Below, piece after piece: positions 23,312 through 38,300 of a DNA stretch of 64,000 bases. The stretch covers positions 5,866,679 to 5,930,678 of the forward strand of contig NC_081337.1 in assembly GCF_022539665.2 (NCBI RefSeq), read 5' to 3'. Origin of the DNA: Daphnia carinata. Its lineage: Eukaryota > Arthropoda > Branchiopoda > Diplostraca > Daphniidae. Within the stretch, counting starts at the first letter, position 1, and each line of letters starts with the position of its first letter. Made by a program: the position numbers and the translations under genes. A model generated the notes under the pieces. The model was not told the origin of the DNA and searched no databases. It saw nothing but the letters and a program-made list of their open reading frames with translations.

Positions 23312-26300
23312 TCATCGAACCCTGAAGAAGATCAGGCTTACAAGACCGGCCGCAATAAGAGCAGACACGGGATTGTGGACAAGTTGCCGTCTGGCGCCGC
23401 TTGATTTCGACGTCAATTCTTCATTCTTCACCACTTCGTTTGACAGCTTATCGAAATCATCTATTTTTTTTTTTTTTACAGAGAAATAAAACAAAAAAAC
23501 AAAAACAAAACGTTAACACACTGAATTCTCGGTAAGAGTTCGGGACGAGCCTCATTATTTTACCTGATTTCTTGGTCGTGGTGCGAACGCTGAAACTTTG
23601 AATTTCGACATCTTTCCAGTGGGGAGGCATGCGAGGAGACGTGACAGAAGGCAACACCATTTGAGTGGTGATGCTGCGCGTCGGCACCACTGGCGCTTGG
23701 GTGGTCGTGCTGTTCATTACAGCGACGGCGCTGGTGGAAACAGTGGGCATCGTCGTCGATGTCGTCGAGCTGGGCAAAGCCGGCCGTCCTGCGGTCGTTC
23801 CTGCTGAGGCAAAAAATAAATGAGTGTAAATCATCGTTTTCCATTCACTACGCAAACATTGTCGCCAATGAGCTCTTACCTTTGTCCAAATCCTCGGCTT
23901 TGCAGCAGACTTTGAAGACGACTTTCATGTTGTGAGAAGAGCACCTACCGCCGATGCGTCGGTGTAAATCGTCTTTCGAGGACGTCGCTGTAAAAATGAA
24001 AATTTCAAAATTATTACTATTATTTCTTTTACAAAAAAAAAAAACCAATGGCATCATCAGAAACGTTTCTCAAAATGCAGCCGATTGAACACAAATAACA
24101 ATTTAGAAGCAAAAAAAAAGAAAAACTTACAGATGAAATAGTAATCCTGTCCAGGTCGGAATTCAAGCCCGCCGGGCTGAGGCGTGAATGAACGGAAGGT
24201 GATGGTAAAGTACATGAGCTTGTAAGGCTTGTCGCAGACGGCGATGATCCGCGGGTTTGGATTGGTGATGCGGCACGTGTCATACTCCTCCTTCGACACG
24301 TTGTAAATGATGTACTTTTCAGCGTCGTCTTCGTGCGTGCCTGGCGTATACACCGGACAGATTATGTTGACCTGGTCGTACTCGAACGGAATATTGTTCT
24401 TGTTGACGTCGATAATGTGATCCGTATTGTCTATCCGGAATCTGAAAATGTTAACAAACAAAAAGAGAACAATTAAAATAACCATTAAAAAAAAATAAAT
24501 ATACTAAACAAAAAAAAGTTTGAAGATGAGGTGATTAGTCCCCTGTACATGCAAAGGTGAGTCAAGTCAGTTATATACAATTTTTGGGTTTTTTTTTTAT
24601 AGCAGACCACTAATGTGGATGGGGGCTGGTTATCCAACGACCGAAAGGAGATTAGAAAATTTCCTTTCTTGTTTTTTTTTTTTTATTCGGAGAGATTTTT
24701 ACCAATTTCCCTAACGAAAACTGCCTCTACGCACACATGCGCGGGCCATATAGGCAACACAAGCCAAATTACTGGTTGAATGAACGTTAAAAATAGGTAT
24801 TTGTCTAGTTGCGCCCTTAAAAGTAGTCAGACCCTCTTTTTCATATTTATTTTCTTTCCTTATTCATTTTTTTTTTTTTGTCTTATCGAAAACGAAGGAT
24901 GCAAGCGTGTCTCTAGACCCCTCATCTACCACCACCCGAAAAAAAAAAAACTTTCTTCTCGTCCGCAACAACAACAACAACACATTTCCAAATTACATCC
25001 CGACGACGGACTAGACCGTGGGGGCCGAGAGCGCGCGTGAAATGGAAGTCACGAATCGGCCAAGAACGTGGCGCGAGAAGAACGTTCTTCGAGAAAACAG
25101 GGCCAGGTAGACAAAAATAACGAATGAAGGAGAAGGTAATATAACGATTTTCTTCTCTCTCTCTCTCTCTCTCATTCTTGTTCGCCCCAAAGGCAAAGCG
25201 CTTGGCGCACACATTTTTTTTTAAATATTTTATTTCTTAACTTCTATTTTTTAGACAAATACATGGAAGGAGGGAAAAAAAATGCTGATCATCTTCTGTT
25301 TTAGCTTTCCCTCTTCAAATTCCGAATTCTGATCGAAATCAGACGGAATTCGATCCGATGAACGATTCGCGAAAAGACGAGATGCAAATAAAGAGAGGAA
25401 TGTTGTGGGCGAGTTAAGAAAAGAGAAAGGTCTCTTCTCATCATCTTCACCTGAGGTCGTGCACTTTCTACCCAGGGGTTTTTTCAATGTTCTTTTTTTT
25501 TTTTTTTTTTTGCTTTGATTTCATCGGTTAGAAATCGCGTCCCGAATCGATCGTTCTACAAGCAAAATAGAAAGTGTTTCTAAATTTGTTTTTCTCTGTG
25601 TGTGCGTGTGGGTGTTCCGAAGAAGACGTGCAGATGTTAAACAAAAGAATGCCAATTTTTTTTTGTTTTCTAAGGCTACTTTCTGTGTTGTGTTTTGATT
25701 TCAAATTGAAAGCGTGTCGCTGCCCATGTTTCTTTTTCCAGGTGGAAAGGTGAAACATCGTGTATACTTTTTTCGAGATAAGTTCTCGAGTTGGCCTCGG
25801 GGAACAAGTGGTTCGTCCCGTGTGTGTGTGGTGTGTTGTTGTCGAGAAAGAGAGAGAGAGAGAGAGAGAAAGACGGAGAATTGAGTGGATGAGGCATCCG
25901 CCAAGGCCGGAGCGCGATGGCTTCCAGCTGAGTTTTTCAAACGGCCGCCCTTTTTTTTTTTTTTTTTCTTCTTCTTTCTTTCCTCCTTTCTTTCCTTCAT
26001 CTCCCTTTTTTCTTCTTATCGAATGGTAGTGGGTAACCTTCTTCTTCTTTTTACTTCTTCCCACTCTTCTTAAAAACGGCTCCCCGCAACGCTGAGGAAA
26101 CATTCCCCCCCGTTTTCTTTCTTCTTCACCTTTACCAGCAAATGACAGCCAGAAGAGAGGGGAGACAGAACAGTTCCCCCTTTTTTTCTTTTTGTGTGTG
26201 TACCTCTTGCGTAGCCAATCGATTCATTTCTTTATTCTCATTCTCATTCTCCTTTTTTTTTTTTTTTCAAACGTTTAAATACCTGATTCGAATCCCCCCT

Positions 26301-29289
26301 CTCTCTGCTCGCTGTTTAAATCACCTGACTAGCAGCTAAACAACCCACTCCTCCCCCCTTTTCGATGTAGGCTAAACTTTAAAACATGTTCCATCTTTAT
26401 TTCTTTAACAAAAAAAATTTAAAAAAATTATTTTCCGACCGTTGTCTAAGAAACCGGTGCAAGAAAAAAAAAAAGGAGAACCCGAGTTTTTGTGTTTCAG
26501 ATCCATCTGCTTAAGACTCGAATGAAAACAGGAAAAAGAAATGCCGAATGGACCCTGAATCAATCACCTGGGCATCGACACGGAAACGGACACGCCAATG
26601 GGACGAAGAAACAAAACCAAAATACAAGAGGAGGAAGAAGAAGAAGATGGACGCTGTCGATACCTGTCCCGACCGGACTGACGTTTCAATCAACATCATG
26701 TGTTGCGAGGCGCACGTAAATTGATGTCTACGTTTTTTTTTTTTGGAGTACGAAGAATCAACCTGTTTCCAATCATTGGCCAGTTCAATGAAAAAAAAAA
26801 AAAAAAATGGCGCTCGCTACTCACGAACTACAATTTTCGATTGTTTTTAAATCTCATTTTTTTTTTTGCTTCGACGGTTGAGGTATTTCATGTTTAGTTC
26901 TCTTCCCCTCGTAGCCTTGTAATACGCTTTGTTTTTCTCGAGGCCCGATTGCGATAACTGACTACCGAACGGCTCGTTTCTTTACGTAATAATCTTGTTT
27001 CAACAACTGCGAGACACGAGGTAGCTTTTTTTTTCTTGAGATATTCCCTAAAAGCTCGGAAAGGACTACGAGCCACTCGACTGACTCATTCGATATACAA
27101 AAAAAAAAAAAAAAACTCGCTCTGATATTTCAAGAAAGAAAAGGAGGACCAAATGAAACGAAAAGAAGGTTGCCATATTCAAAACGCAAGATTGCCTCTC
27201 ATCAACAGTCATTATAAACCGGCGAATAAAAATACAATTGTTACACTTTCCAGGTGCGTCGAGAGGCTTCCTTTATTTTTTTTTTTTTTGCAATCTACTT
27301 TAAGAGGGACGACCAACGCTGATTCTCTGCGCAGACAAGAAAACGAAAAGAAAAAAAACTCGTATGCATAAACGGTATTTTGTGACCGCGGCCTGTGTGT
27401 CTGTGCATCGTAAAAAAAATGTTGCAAACCTTAAATGGGAAAAATACAAGGAGGTTAGCCCCGGTTGGAGGGAACGTATAAGCGGCGGACACGTTTTTTT
27501 TTTTCTTTTTCTGTTTTCGTCCACGTAAACAAGCGGGAAGCCGACAGGATCCCGTTAGGTCTGCTGGCGGATTTTCAACGTTCAATTTGCCAGCGCCATG
27601 TTTTTTTGTTTTTTTTTAAAGGTGCCAGCGATACGGAAGGAAAGCCATCTTTTGTCTACGCAGCATTTCTTCATCACAAGCATCCAAACAAATAATAATA
27701 ATAAAAAATAATAATAATAAGTGCCGCCACGCTACGACCCCGCCCAATTCATCTGCATTTGAAAAAAAACAAAAAAAAAAAACGGCGGGAATCTGTTTCT
27801 TGTCGGCTTACAAACAAGACAGCCCGACTGATTCAATTAATTAGACCGTAAACTTTTAGCCTTTCACGAAGATGCAATTGGAATTCTGACGGCCGTCAGG
27901 AAGGGCCTTTCAGAAAAAAAAACAAAGTTTTGAATCATTTGACCCCCTCGAGCCGCAACGAGACCCAATTGGTGCAAGCCCCACATCAACACCCACAGTG
28001 AAGGAATGATGAATCGTTGCAGGGTAACATCAGCCGCGCACAGTCACACCATTTAAAGGTTTACACGAATCCCATTTTCGAAAAAAAAAAAAGCCAACTA
28101 TGTCTGGAGTAATGTGGGATTTTGGTTGGAGCGAGCCGATGAGGTGCGTGCTAGCTGCCAACTTAACTGGACCGACTGTTTTAATAATGAATATTAATTA
28201 GAGACGCAGTCGGACGGTCACGATTCGTAAAACAAAAACCTGTGGAAACAGATCAATCACGAACGATGTGGTCAAACCAAACAAGAGGGAGGCACAAATA
28301 TCTGACAATCGAATGTCAAATTTCAACGCACCCAACGGTCAACGTCTGTCGCTTTTATCTCATTTTATGGAGACGAATATTTCCTTCATTTTTTTTTTTT
28401 TGGCCCGTATCTGCGTCCTTTTTTTTTTCTCCATTGGACATTCTCCGTCAATGAGTTGGAACGAGAAAAAAAAAAAACAAAAAAAAAAAAAACAACAAAA
28501 CTGGGATGGTAAGAGAAAACAATGCATCGCGTGAGTTTAAGAGAGCGTGCAACGCACAAGATGGTAGTAGTGGAAAGGTATAGACAAGATCAACAGAGTA
28601 TGGGATGCTAAAGAAGAGAATATTCTGCTTCTATAAATGGCTTCAAGGTGCTAAGATACACACTGACCGATAAGACGAGGAAGGAGGTGGTGATGATGAA
28701 AAAGAAAGAAAAAAAAGGTGAAGGGATATTTTTATTTATGCTTTGATAAAAAACATAAGAACATTTTTTTTTTGTGTGTTACAAAATTCTCGTCCATCTT
28801 TGGGAGAGATTTTAAGAGAAAGCAACTCCATCATCTCGTTGGCTGACGATTGAGATCGGTGGAGGACAACAACAACAGGCAAGTCAAAAAGAAATAAGAT
28901 TTTTGGAGGGTTCGCTTCCATCAAGTTTTGGATCGATACATCCCAACACAGGAGAGAAAATCCCGAGATGGAACGACACGAAGCTTCTCATCCACCGATA
29001 GGTTTTTAAAATTCCACCCCAAAAAACAAACAAAAAAAACAACAAAAAAACGCACGCAATTCTAACGAATTAAAATTCGGTCGGAATGTCGAGTTTTGAG
29101 GCACCTGAACGAAACAAACGGGACACCTTTACATCCCTATCGGGCAGCAGAAGAGCAATTTGCCAAAACAAAAAAAAAAAATAAAATAAAATAAAAGAAC
29201 AAAATGAAAAAGGGAGATAAAGACCATCCCTATAATATCTATACTCTTGGCGTCTCTTATGTTTGCCTAATCACAGGTCAAAGCATTTT

Positions 29290-29324
<35 letters not shown>

Positions 29325-32300
29325 CACAGTCATTAACCACTATTTAGACAAAAGGAGAATATAGAACGAGAGAAGAACCCCACGCACACACACACACACA
29401 AAAATACACGTAAATTTTGTAATGGCTGTGCGCCTCCAGCTTCGGACGTGTGCAACTTTTGCCCGCCGTCTATTTTCTTTTTAATTTTTTTCAAAAGAAA
29501 TTTGTCTTTTACTATTTAATGAGCTGCACATGGACACTGTGTTTGTTGTCTGCGTGTCTGTCGGTATCAACAACAAACGAAGAAAAAAACAAAACAAAAA
29601 CAAACAATTGGCAGTGTGGCTCGTTTAATGGCCAGACTGTCGTTACAAGACACAAAATAATTTTTTGTTTTTTGTTTGTTTTTTTTTTTTCATTTTGCAT
29701 TTTACCTCCTGCTGTTATTATGTCGTCCGACGACGGACTTTGAGCGTCAACGGAAGCGATTACAAGAGAGGCCCCTGTTTTTTTTTTTTTCGTCTTGTTT
29801 GATATACGGTTAAGTCTTTTTCGACGTGTCGTGTAACTCTTTTTGTGTTTGTATTCTAATTCGATTAGTTGGCTAGCGAACGCACCTTCAAAGGACGAAC
29901 ACGCAGAAACATGTAAGAAAAGGGTTGAACTGCGTGTGTCTCCCATTTTTTTTTTTTCGGGCGGAAGGGGAGACGGGATCAGAAATGAATTGAATTAGTT
30001 CTTCGTGGCTGCATTTGAAAAATAAGATCGATTCTTTTTACTTTAGCCTCAACGTTCGTGTATAACGAAAGGGTTATAAAACACACACACAAAAAAGCTA
30101 CATTTTCTCTTGTAATGTGTGCTTTGTCTTTGCAAGGGTTTCGTTTTACGGTGAGAGGAGCGACGCTGGGCGGTGGGAAGGCACCGAGATACAACAGCTA
30201 TTTTTCGTGTTAAAGTACATTAGACTTCATTTAAAGGGATTTGAACGAACTACCAGCGCGAGACCTTCGATCGTTGTGGCAAGAGAGGAGAAATGTTTTT
30301 TTAGTGACGTTCGCTCTTCTTTCGGTCGCATCTCTACGTCAATAGCCTACGAGCGTTTACGACAAGCGAGCCGACAAGAAGTCGAAGAGATAAGGTTTTG
30401 AAAAGAGAGGACGGCGGTTACTTTGGCTGTTGTTATTGTCGTATGTGTTGCCCTTAAAGGCCTCCTTCCAATTGGAAACGGATAAGAGAGAAAAAAAAAA
30501 ATGTTCTCCCCTTCGATATGTTTTAGCACCTCGGCCGACAATGAGCGTTTGTAACCCGTCATAAATGGCGGAAGAAAAGACAAACAAAAACACATGGAAA
30601 TCAAAGAGAAAGAAGCGGCTGGCACACACGGACGATTACCATATTTATTTTCTTTTTTCGCTTTAAGGAAGAAAAAAAAAATAATAAAAATAAGGGAGAC
30701 GTCATAAAGATCGCGTTGTTCGATTGAAATGCGCTTGGCTGCTCCAACTTTTTCCAAAAGGAGGGACAAGAAAAAATAAATTCCTTAACGAACAAGTTTT
30801 CTCTTCTTTTTTTTTCAACCGTATCATAACGTTAGCGATATCTGCCTTCGTTTGTTCAGCGACACGCAACAAGTTTCTCTGTGCAGCAGCACGCACCAAA
30901 AAATAAAGATCGACCTCAACTTCTTTTTTTTTTTTTTTTTTTGGAAAGAGATGATGATGACAAACACCCCCCCCCCCCCCCCCCCCCCCCCCATACTCGT
31001 TTCCATCTTTGCATCACACACGCAAAGGGGCTCCTGGAACTAGCGACCGATCTACTGGGGCAATCAGCGAGCATTAAAAAGGAGGAGCATTTTTTTTTTT
31101 CTTTTCTGGGGGACTTTTTTGGGGCGGAGGTGATCTACAGGAATGTTGGCTCATCAGGTGTTTTTTGCCCGTCTCTCGCTCAATTTCCTCGCGAGAAATC
31201 AACAAATTTTGAAATCTCCCCCCTCCCATCTAAAAAAAAAAAAAACCCACCTCCGAATGCTGAAATAATAATGATAGTAATAACAATAACAAGATGGTGA
31301 ATTTATAAAGGAATCGATAATGCATTCAAGCAAACGTGATTTCCATCGCCATCGGATGGCCATCACAAACTCATCGCCAACAGTTGCGGCTATCGACTAT
31401 TGTTTCAAAAAAAAAAAAAAAAAAAAAAAAGGAAAAGAAAAAAATAAACAACTGGCTGCAAGCGAATGTCATAAATATTCATCATTTAAAAGGACGTGCC
31501 GACACACACGGCCGACACCCCTCACAGAGATCTCCTCGAAAAAAAAAAAAAAAAGGCTCACAGGCATCGAAAAAAAGGAAAACGGGATTCGTCAATGTAA
31601 TCCATCAGCGTATCGATCGATCGTCTCTGAAGCGCAAGAAAGAAGAACCAAGCAGACAAGCTAGACAGACCAACGGAAATTCATTTAAATAAATAACAAA
31701 TCGTTAAGATACAAGGAGAAAAAGAAAAGCCATCCTGACGGCGGAGCTGGTTTTCGCGGATCAACGCCCAACCGACATAAAGGCCAATCTACCAAAATCT
31801 GTTCCTTCTTTTTTTTTTTTTTTTTTTTCAAATACAAAAGGGCTGTAAATCACGCCGACGAAAAGTCCGAATGAAGACATTTTATTCCTCGCCCCCCCCC
31901 CTCTCTCTCTCTGCCAGACAGATTCGTCGAATAGTGACGGAGCTCGTTCAACATTTTTCTTTGAGATCGAGAACACAATGACGAAGGGCAACAAGGTTTC
32001 TGAATGGCAATTGCGTGGGCCGACGTGTAAATCAAACAAACCGGAATGAAGAAAAAAGTAAAAGGGGTACAACGAGATAAAAAGCGCAGACTCGAAAAAG
32101 GCTCTCAATTCAAACACCCCGACAACAACAACAACAAAAGAATGAAATAAATAACACAAAATCAGAGGAGCGAAGCCAAAGAAAAAAATAAAAAAAATAC
32201 TTTTGATTCATTAAGAGAAACGTCATAATCAGTGAGCTGTCGGTTTCGCCAGTCTCTTTTTTTCTTTATTCTATAAACAAAAACGAAACCCCCTCAGACT

Positions 32301-35300
32301 GTACGCGTTCCAAGCGTGAAGCCAACCGAACGAAACTCTTACATCTCTTTTTATAGAAGAAATGCGTCTACAACAAATAAGAAGAAAAAAAAAAGGAGTT
32401 CGGTAAACAGAGAGAACCCCTCTGGAACGGAGAGATAATCACAACATTGGGCAGCTAAAGTCAACTTTGGCTTGGGGCTGTCTCTCATTAAAGAGCACGG
32501 ATTTTATTTTTTTTTTTCCGACTCCATATTGTTTCTTTTCTGCGTGTTAAATGTATGTGTACACTGTCTCGCTATCTCCTGCTGTTGTTGGAAATGAAGA
32601 AAAAAAAAATACCCAACCGACTGTCCGTTGTTGTCTCGGTCTGTAGGCCCCGTTGCTAATTCGTCAAGGTGAGCGCCAGTTAGAAAAAAAAAACGAACGG
32701 CTATGACAACAACGACGACAAAAGAAAATTTTGAAAATAAAAAAAAAATTGAATAAAAAACGTAGTCAATTTCTATCGGATTCAACGAGACGTGACTTAT
32801 TTACCCTCCCCCCCTTTTGTGTCCGTCGTGTCCGTTTGAATATTATTCATTGCGCTGTTGTTGCAACATGTTCCAGACAGTCTACAACTTTTTTGTTGTT
32901 GTTGTTCTTCATTCATTAGACTTTTAAATTCGATTTGAAGGAAATGAATAAATGTTTAGTTGATAAACAAGAAAATGATAATCTAATGAATGTTCGCCAT
33001 CCGTTTCGCAGCCCAGCGAACAAAAGAAGTCTACCACCTCTGCATTGTTTGCACCTTTTTCTTTCTTTCTAAAAATGTGTTGCGAAAAAGCGAAAAAAAA
33101 AAAACAAAAGAAAAACGCGTGACTAATGACGTCAAGGTGAAAGACGCGCAAGTCGCAATCTAAGCGAAAAAAAAAAAGAAAGAAGCTCTTCGGCATCTAA
33201 ACTGATGGATGATCAGACCGTACAGATAATTTCAGATCACGAAGCGAATCACGACAAAACAATTCATTTAAAAAACAAAGGTATTTTTTTTTTTTTTTAC
33301 TCGATGGTCATGAACCAGTTCTCCAAAGAGAGCGGGAGGGAATTTCCGACGGGCGAATGGGCAGAACAAAAAAAAAAAAACTTGGTATACTAGTCTCTCA
33401 ATCCATCATCATCATTAAACAGGAAAAATTTTCGTTAAGAAAGAAAACCCTCCCAAATGAGTCCGTCATCGACACGTCAATAAAAGAGACTGAAAGAGGA
33501 GGTTCCACTCCAACAAGAAAAAGCCCTCCAAAAAAAAACTATTTTTAATTCAACAAAACGATTAAGCAGGGTGGGGGAGCCAGATAAATTGGAATGCAGA
33601 AAACAAAAAATCCTGTAGTGGACTCCCCTTCCCCCCTTATAGGTTATCAACTCATGACTTGCAGTGATACAAAAAAAACAAACAAAGAATTGCCCCATCT
33701 GCCTAGAACACAATACCGATAGACAACAGATCTAAAAATATTATGCGGAACATTGGCCCTACCACCTTGACTTCATTGTTTTTGGCAGTGGCGTGAATAT
33801 GGACAGCGTTCATGTTCCTCCCAAAAAACAAAAAAAACAAATGAAACCTATGCTAAATGGGATGGCCACAAAGTTTTGGGTCCATTTAGCAATTAAAACC
33901 CGCTCGGCCATCAGTTACTTATCGAACGAACTGATTGAAAAAAGTAGAGAGGAGGAGCTTGAGTAAAAGAGAAAAAAAAATTGGTCTTAGCCTAACGTTA
34001 AAAGGAAAAAGAAAAACAATCACGAACTCATCCGACAACAACAACAAAAAAAACTATCAGGGGGTAGAATTGGAAGCGTCAGATGATGAGAAACGAGAAA
34101 CAAGAGCCCGACGATAAGTTACCGCAACTACCGTTGGTTCTGTTCGTAAGTATGTAACTAAGCAACACCAAATGGAAAACAACAACAAGAAAACCCTCGT
34201 TTTTTTTTTCAAAATGAGAAAACAATCCCAGTCTTGGAAGGTAACAGAACGAAACAAAAAAAAAAAGTTAATTAAGAGAGCCAAGGGTCTGCTTTTTTTT
34301 TTTTTTTGTTTCTTGTGGTCGAAACAGATAACCATCCACTCTCTGCGCAGAGAAATGCAAATGGGATGTTAATACATCCGCCATCACCACGCACAAAAAG
34401 AAAACAGTCGGATGGAAAACTATCAAGATATTTTTTTTTGTTTTTTTTTTCATTTGGGCTCCTCTTTTTTCAAGTCGGAGGCACAGCACACAAAAAGGTG
34501 GATGGCGTACGCGTATCGGTATGGCGAAGGGGGGGGCGCATATGTTTTCCCCATCGATACCCATAAAGCTCTGTCCTTAATGGCCCAACCATTAATCACG
34601 ATACGGAGGGAGTCTTCTTCTTTTTCTAAACGGCTTCGAACCACACCACTACGTCGCAAATGGCGGCCACTATACGCACGCAACAACTTGTGGCTTCTCT
34701 TTCTACCTTCGGGATCCCCCCCCCCCTCCAACCTCCGTAGGTTTTCTCTACACGTAAAATATCGACAACGGTTGTTGGCTCTTTTTTTTTTCGTGTGTGT
34801 GCCTCGCTGCAGTGGACAGCAAACCACCAGGTGCGACACGAGAGCCTTTCACAACCAAAAAGATTTTTCCTTTAAAAAAAGAAAGAAGAAGAAAGAAAAA
34901 TGTAATAACAACATCAGCAGAGGAGATTCTTTTAGGGAGGGCTCCTTTTAAAGGGCCTTCGAGAGAAGAGAAAAGAACGACACACACACGACCGCAATGT
35001 ATCGACGGATTGACAATGTCTCGCTCCGATCCATCAAGTGTGAACGTTAGAAAGCACGGAGGAGCTTATCAGTTTAAGGGAATCAAACGGGCAAGAGGAA
35101 AGGGGGGGGGGGATACATACTCACTGTACACATAATATAAAGATATAAAGAAAGAAAAGTTCGGTTGCGTTCGTTGTTGTAGAAAGAAAAAAAAAGGGAC
35201 AAGCTACTCGATCAACGTCATCGCTGAACGCATCCGAAAGAAAAAGAAAAAATTTCTTTTCACTTCTTTTTTTATTTGCCTTGAAAATATTCGAGTTCGA

Positions 35301-38300
35301 GTGATGCAACAACCTAACCTGCTGCGCATCCCGTGAATGTCAAACAATCACGGCCGTTTCGCTAGCCACGCCCCATCTCGATTACACCCCTCAAAAAAAA
35401 AATGTCTTAGAGGGTTGGTACGCGAATAAGGTAACACAGGTAAAAAAAAAAAAAAAAGGTGGTTCCTGTGAAATAACGACCTCTTTGTGTCATGTGCGGA
35501 CGGCGAAAATAAAAAAAAAAATACTCGATAGAAATTCGAGTTGGTTTAGGGGGAAAGAAAAAAAAAAAAGGGGCAAAAATGGTAACGAAAACAAAACGTT
35601 TTGCGTGGGAAAGAGAAAAAGCCAAGACCATTTCTCCGAGTGGCAAAGACGATGGACAGCACTTGGGTACGTTCCGCCCCCCCGCTAGCGAGGCATTTTC
35701 CTCTTGAAAAAAGAAAAAGAAGAGAGAACCCCTTCTTCATGTCCTCCTCCCATTTTCTTTGTCCGTCTTTGGCAAAATTCATCCATCAAACGAAGGAATC
35801 GAAATGCGCATAGGGCACATCTGTGTGTAGCTGGTTGAATAGGGAAATATATTCATTATTACGTGCCGAATGTGTTGCTTGCATTCTGCCATTGCTTTGT
35901 TTTTCTACAAACAAAAAAAAAAAAAAAAAAAAAAAAAACGAGAGAGACGGGCACGTGTGGACCAACGCAGACGGATGCGCTTTTTCCATGTTGAATAACG
36001 GAGGAGTTCTTTGGGCGACGTAGCGGATTTAACAGACACTTGAGCATTCAGAAAAAAAGAAGCGAGACGCACACGTTAGAGAGAGAAAATGATGATGATC
36101 ATCAAGAGCCGAGAGCAAGAGATGCCCATAGGGGCTCGGCTCTTTTTTCTCTTTTACCATCGGAAAATAAAATATAAAAAAACAAAAAAAAAATAAACAC
36201 TACTGCCAGGCATGTTCCAATCACGATGCGTGAATCACACGCACCTACAAGAGTGAAGGGAGGCCCCACTTTTTTCTCCCCCCTTCGAACAACAAAAAAA
36301 AAAAAAAAAAAAAAAAGAAACGACAGGCAGACACAATGAGAAAATAGATATTAGGTTGGGATAGATAGATAAAAGAAGAAGCTGATCCTCGCAACACATT
36401 CTGGGGGCACGGCCTATGAAAACATGAGGTAGCCCTTTTTTTTTTATACAAGAGGAATAACGCCTGAGGGTTTCCAACGTCCGCACAAGCATCCAGCATC
36501 CGATTCAGAAAAAAAAAGTTTGCCGCTGTGAAATGGCACACATCCGCGCGTACCCCCAAACGACAAAAAATTCAAAAAGCTAAACAAACAAAGAGATTAA
36601 ATTATATTCAAGTAAACTGCGATGCGTAGAGTGTGTGGGTGTTTAAAGCAACTACACACACACAGACTAGCGAAAAGAAGGTCAGAGTGTCAACTGTCGT
36701 ATAAACTAAGACAAAAAATGTAGACAAGACGCAGCTCGAGGAATATGGTGCGCACATGTGTCCGTCTTGTGCTGCCCGCCGTCTTCAATTACATTTATAT
36801 TGATTACATTGCTGCCTTGCCACTTGTATATATAACTCCTTCCGTCACACTCTCCCCTCCATCCGGACAACTTCCGGCGAAACCATTTTCCCCCCTTTTT
36901 TTTTTTTTGGCTGCTTCAACGTCTCGAGATTTCAATTAATTAACACCCTACTCTCTTTTATACTCCACCGCATAAGGAGTTCGTAGAGTTTGTAAAGGCC
37001 GCCCGTTTTCTATGAGAACAACAGTTTGCGGCTTGTTATGCGGGAAATGGAAAATAATTCCGAGCGTCGGATAATCAAAATCGAATAAAACAAAATAAAA
37101 AAGAAAAATGTTTAGATTGCGGGTTTATCTGTATGTGGTGTAGGAAACTGTGCAGATGGCCCTGTACTATCTTGTTCTTTTGCCTGCATACAACACATGA
37201 GAAAGACGCGGACGCGTAACGGCCGTACACGCATGTCTGAGTTACAAGTGGGATTTCGGTGGTTTTTTGAGGGCGATATTAAATTTATTTATACAGAAAA
37301 CAAAAAACAAAAAAAAAATGAGGAAGAGGGGGGGACCAACTGGAAGCAGCGATGGAGGTACAGCCAATATGGCGGCACCTTCATCATCATCACAGCGCGA
37401 GCGTATTTTTTTTTATTTATCGAACAACGGCTGATCGACCTTTTTGTTTTTATTTATTCAACCCAAAATGTTTTAACGATATTTGTTGATTCAAAAAAAA
37501 ATAATAAAATAACCGAGATATGCATTGGGTAAAACAAAAAATAATCGAACTGGAATAAATCAATTCCCCATATATAACTTTTTGTTTTTCCCTCCCCCTG
37601 ATATCCTGTGGTTTCTTTACCCCCTTTTCCTACTCCTCCTACCCGTCGATCGCCTTACACGCAAGATGGGGGGTCATACAAAAAAAAAAAGAAGTGGAAG
37701 AAACACATTTTCGTATTAAAAACGGCTAGATCCGATTCTTTTTTTTTTTTTGGAAAAAATATTTTTTTTTTTAAGGTAAAAAAAAAAATAGTCTACGGTG
37801 CGCTGCTGCTATGGAGGGGGGAGTCAACTGGAAGATTAAGTAGCCAAAAGGTTCTTCTTTCAAAACTCTGCAGGAGAAGGAGGTCAACCTATACCTTATA
37901 ATAGACATTGGAACTATGAAAACCCCAACTGAGATAGAGAGCCTCAACTTTGGAAGGAAGAAAAAAAAATTGTTGGTAGTAGAAGTATATAGACAGTTGT
38001 ATGCATTTCCCCTCCTTGTACTTTGTTAAAAAAAAATTTGAAAGAAGAAGAAGAAATCTTATTTTTTTTTGTTAAATCCATCCGGAGAGAGGAGCACTCT
38101 CTCATGCGGTTGGACAGTTCTTTTCTTTTTCCCAATCTATTCTTCTTTCTTCCAAGTCGGTCCTCTATCATAGGCCACAAAAATATCTACAATGCATGAC
38201 ACAGATGGTCTTTTTTAACGAATATATCAAATGGCAAAAAAAAAAGGAAGGAAAAAAGAAAAGCCTCAGGTAAAAATCAATCAAAAACCATTTGAACCAA

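Noticed and set aside
26280-26298. GATTCGAATCC, similar to a tRNA B box
   Set aside because: No A box, acceptor stem or anticodon arm can be folded around it; it lies between a poly-T run and a CT-rich stretch.
27886-27899. Perfect 14-bp palindrome CTGACGGCCGTCAG
   Set aside because: Several 14-bp palindromes are expected by chance in a window this size.
36104-36144. 10-bp stem-loop AAGAGCCGAG/CTCGGCTCTT followed by a T run, like a bacterial terminator
   Set aside because: Rho-independent terminators are not expected in a eukaryote, and a stem of this size with a free loop is expected about once by chance in 64 kb.
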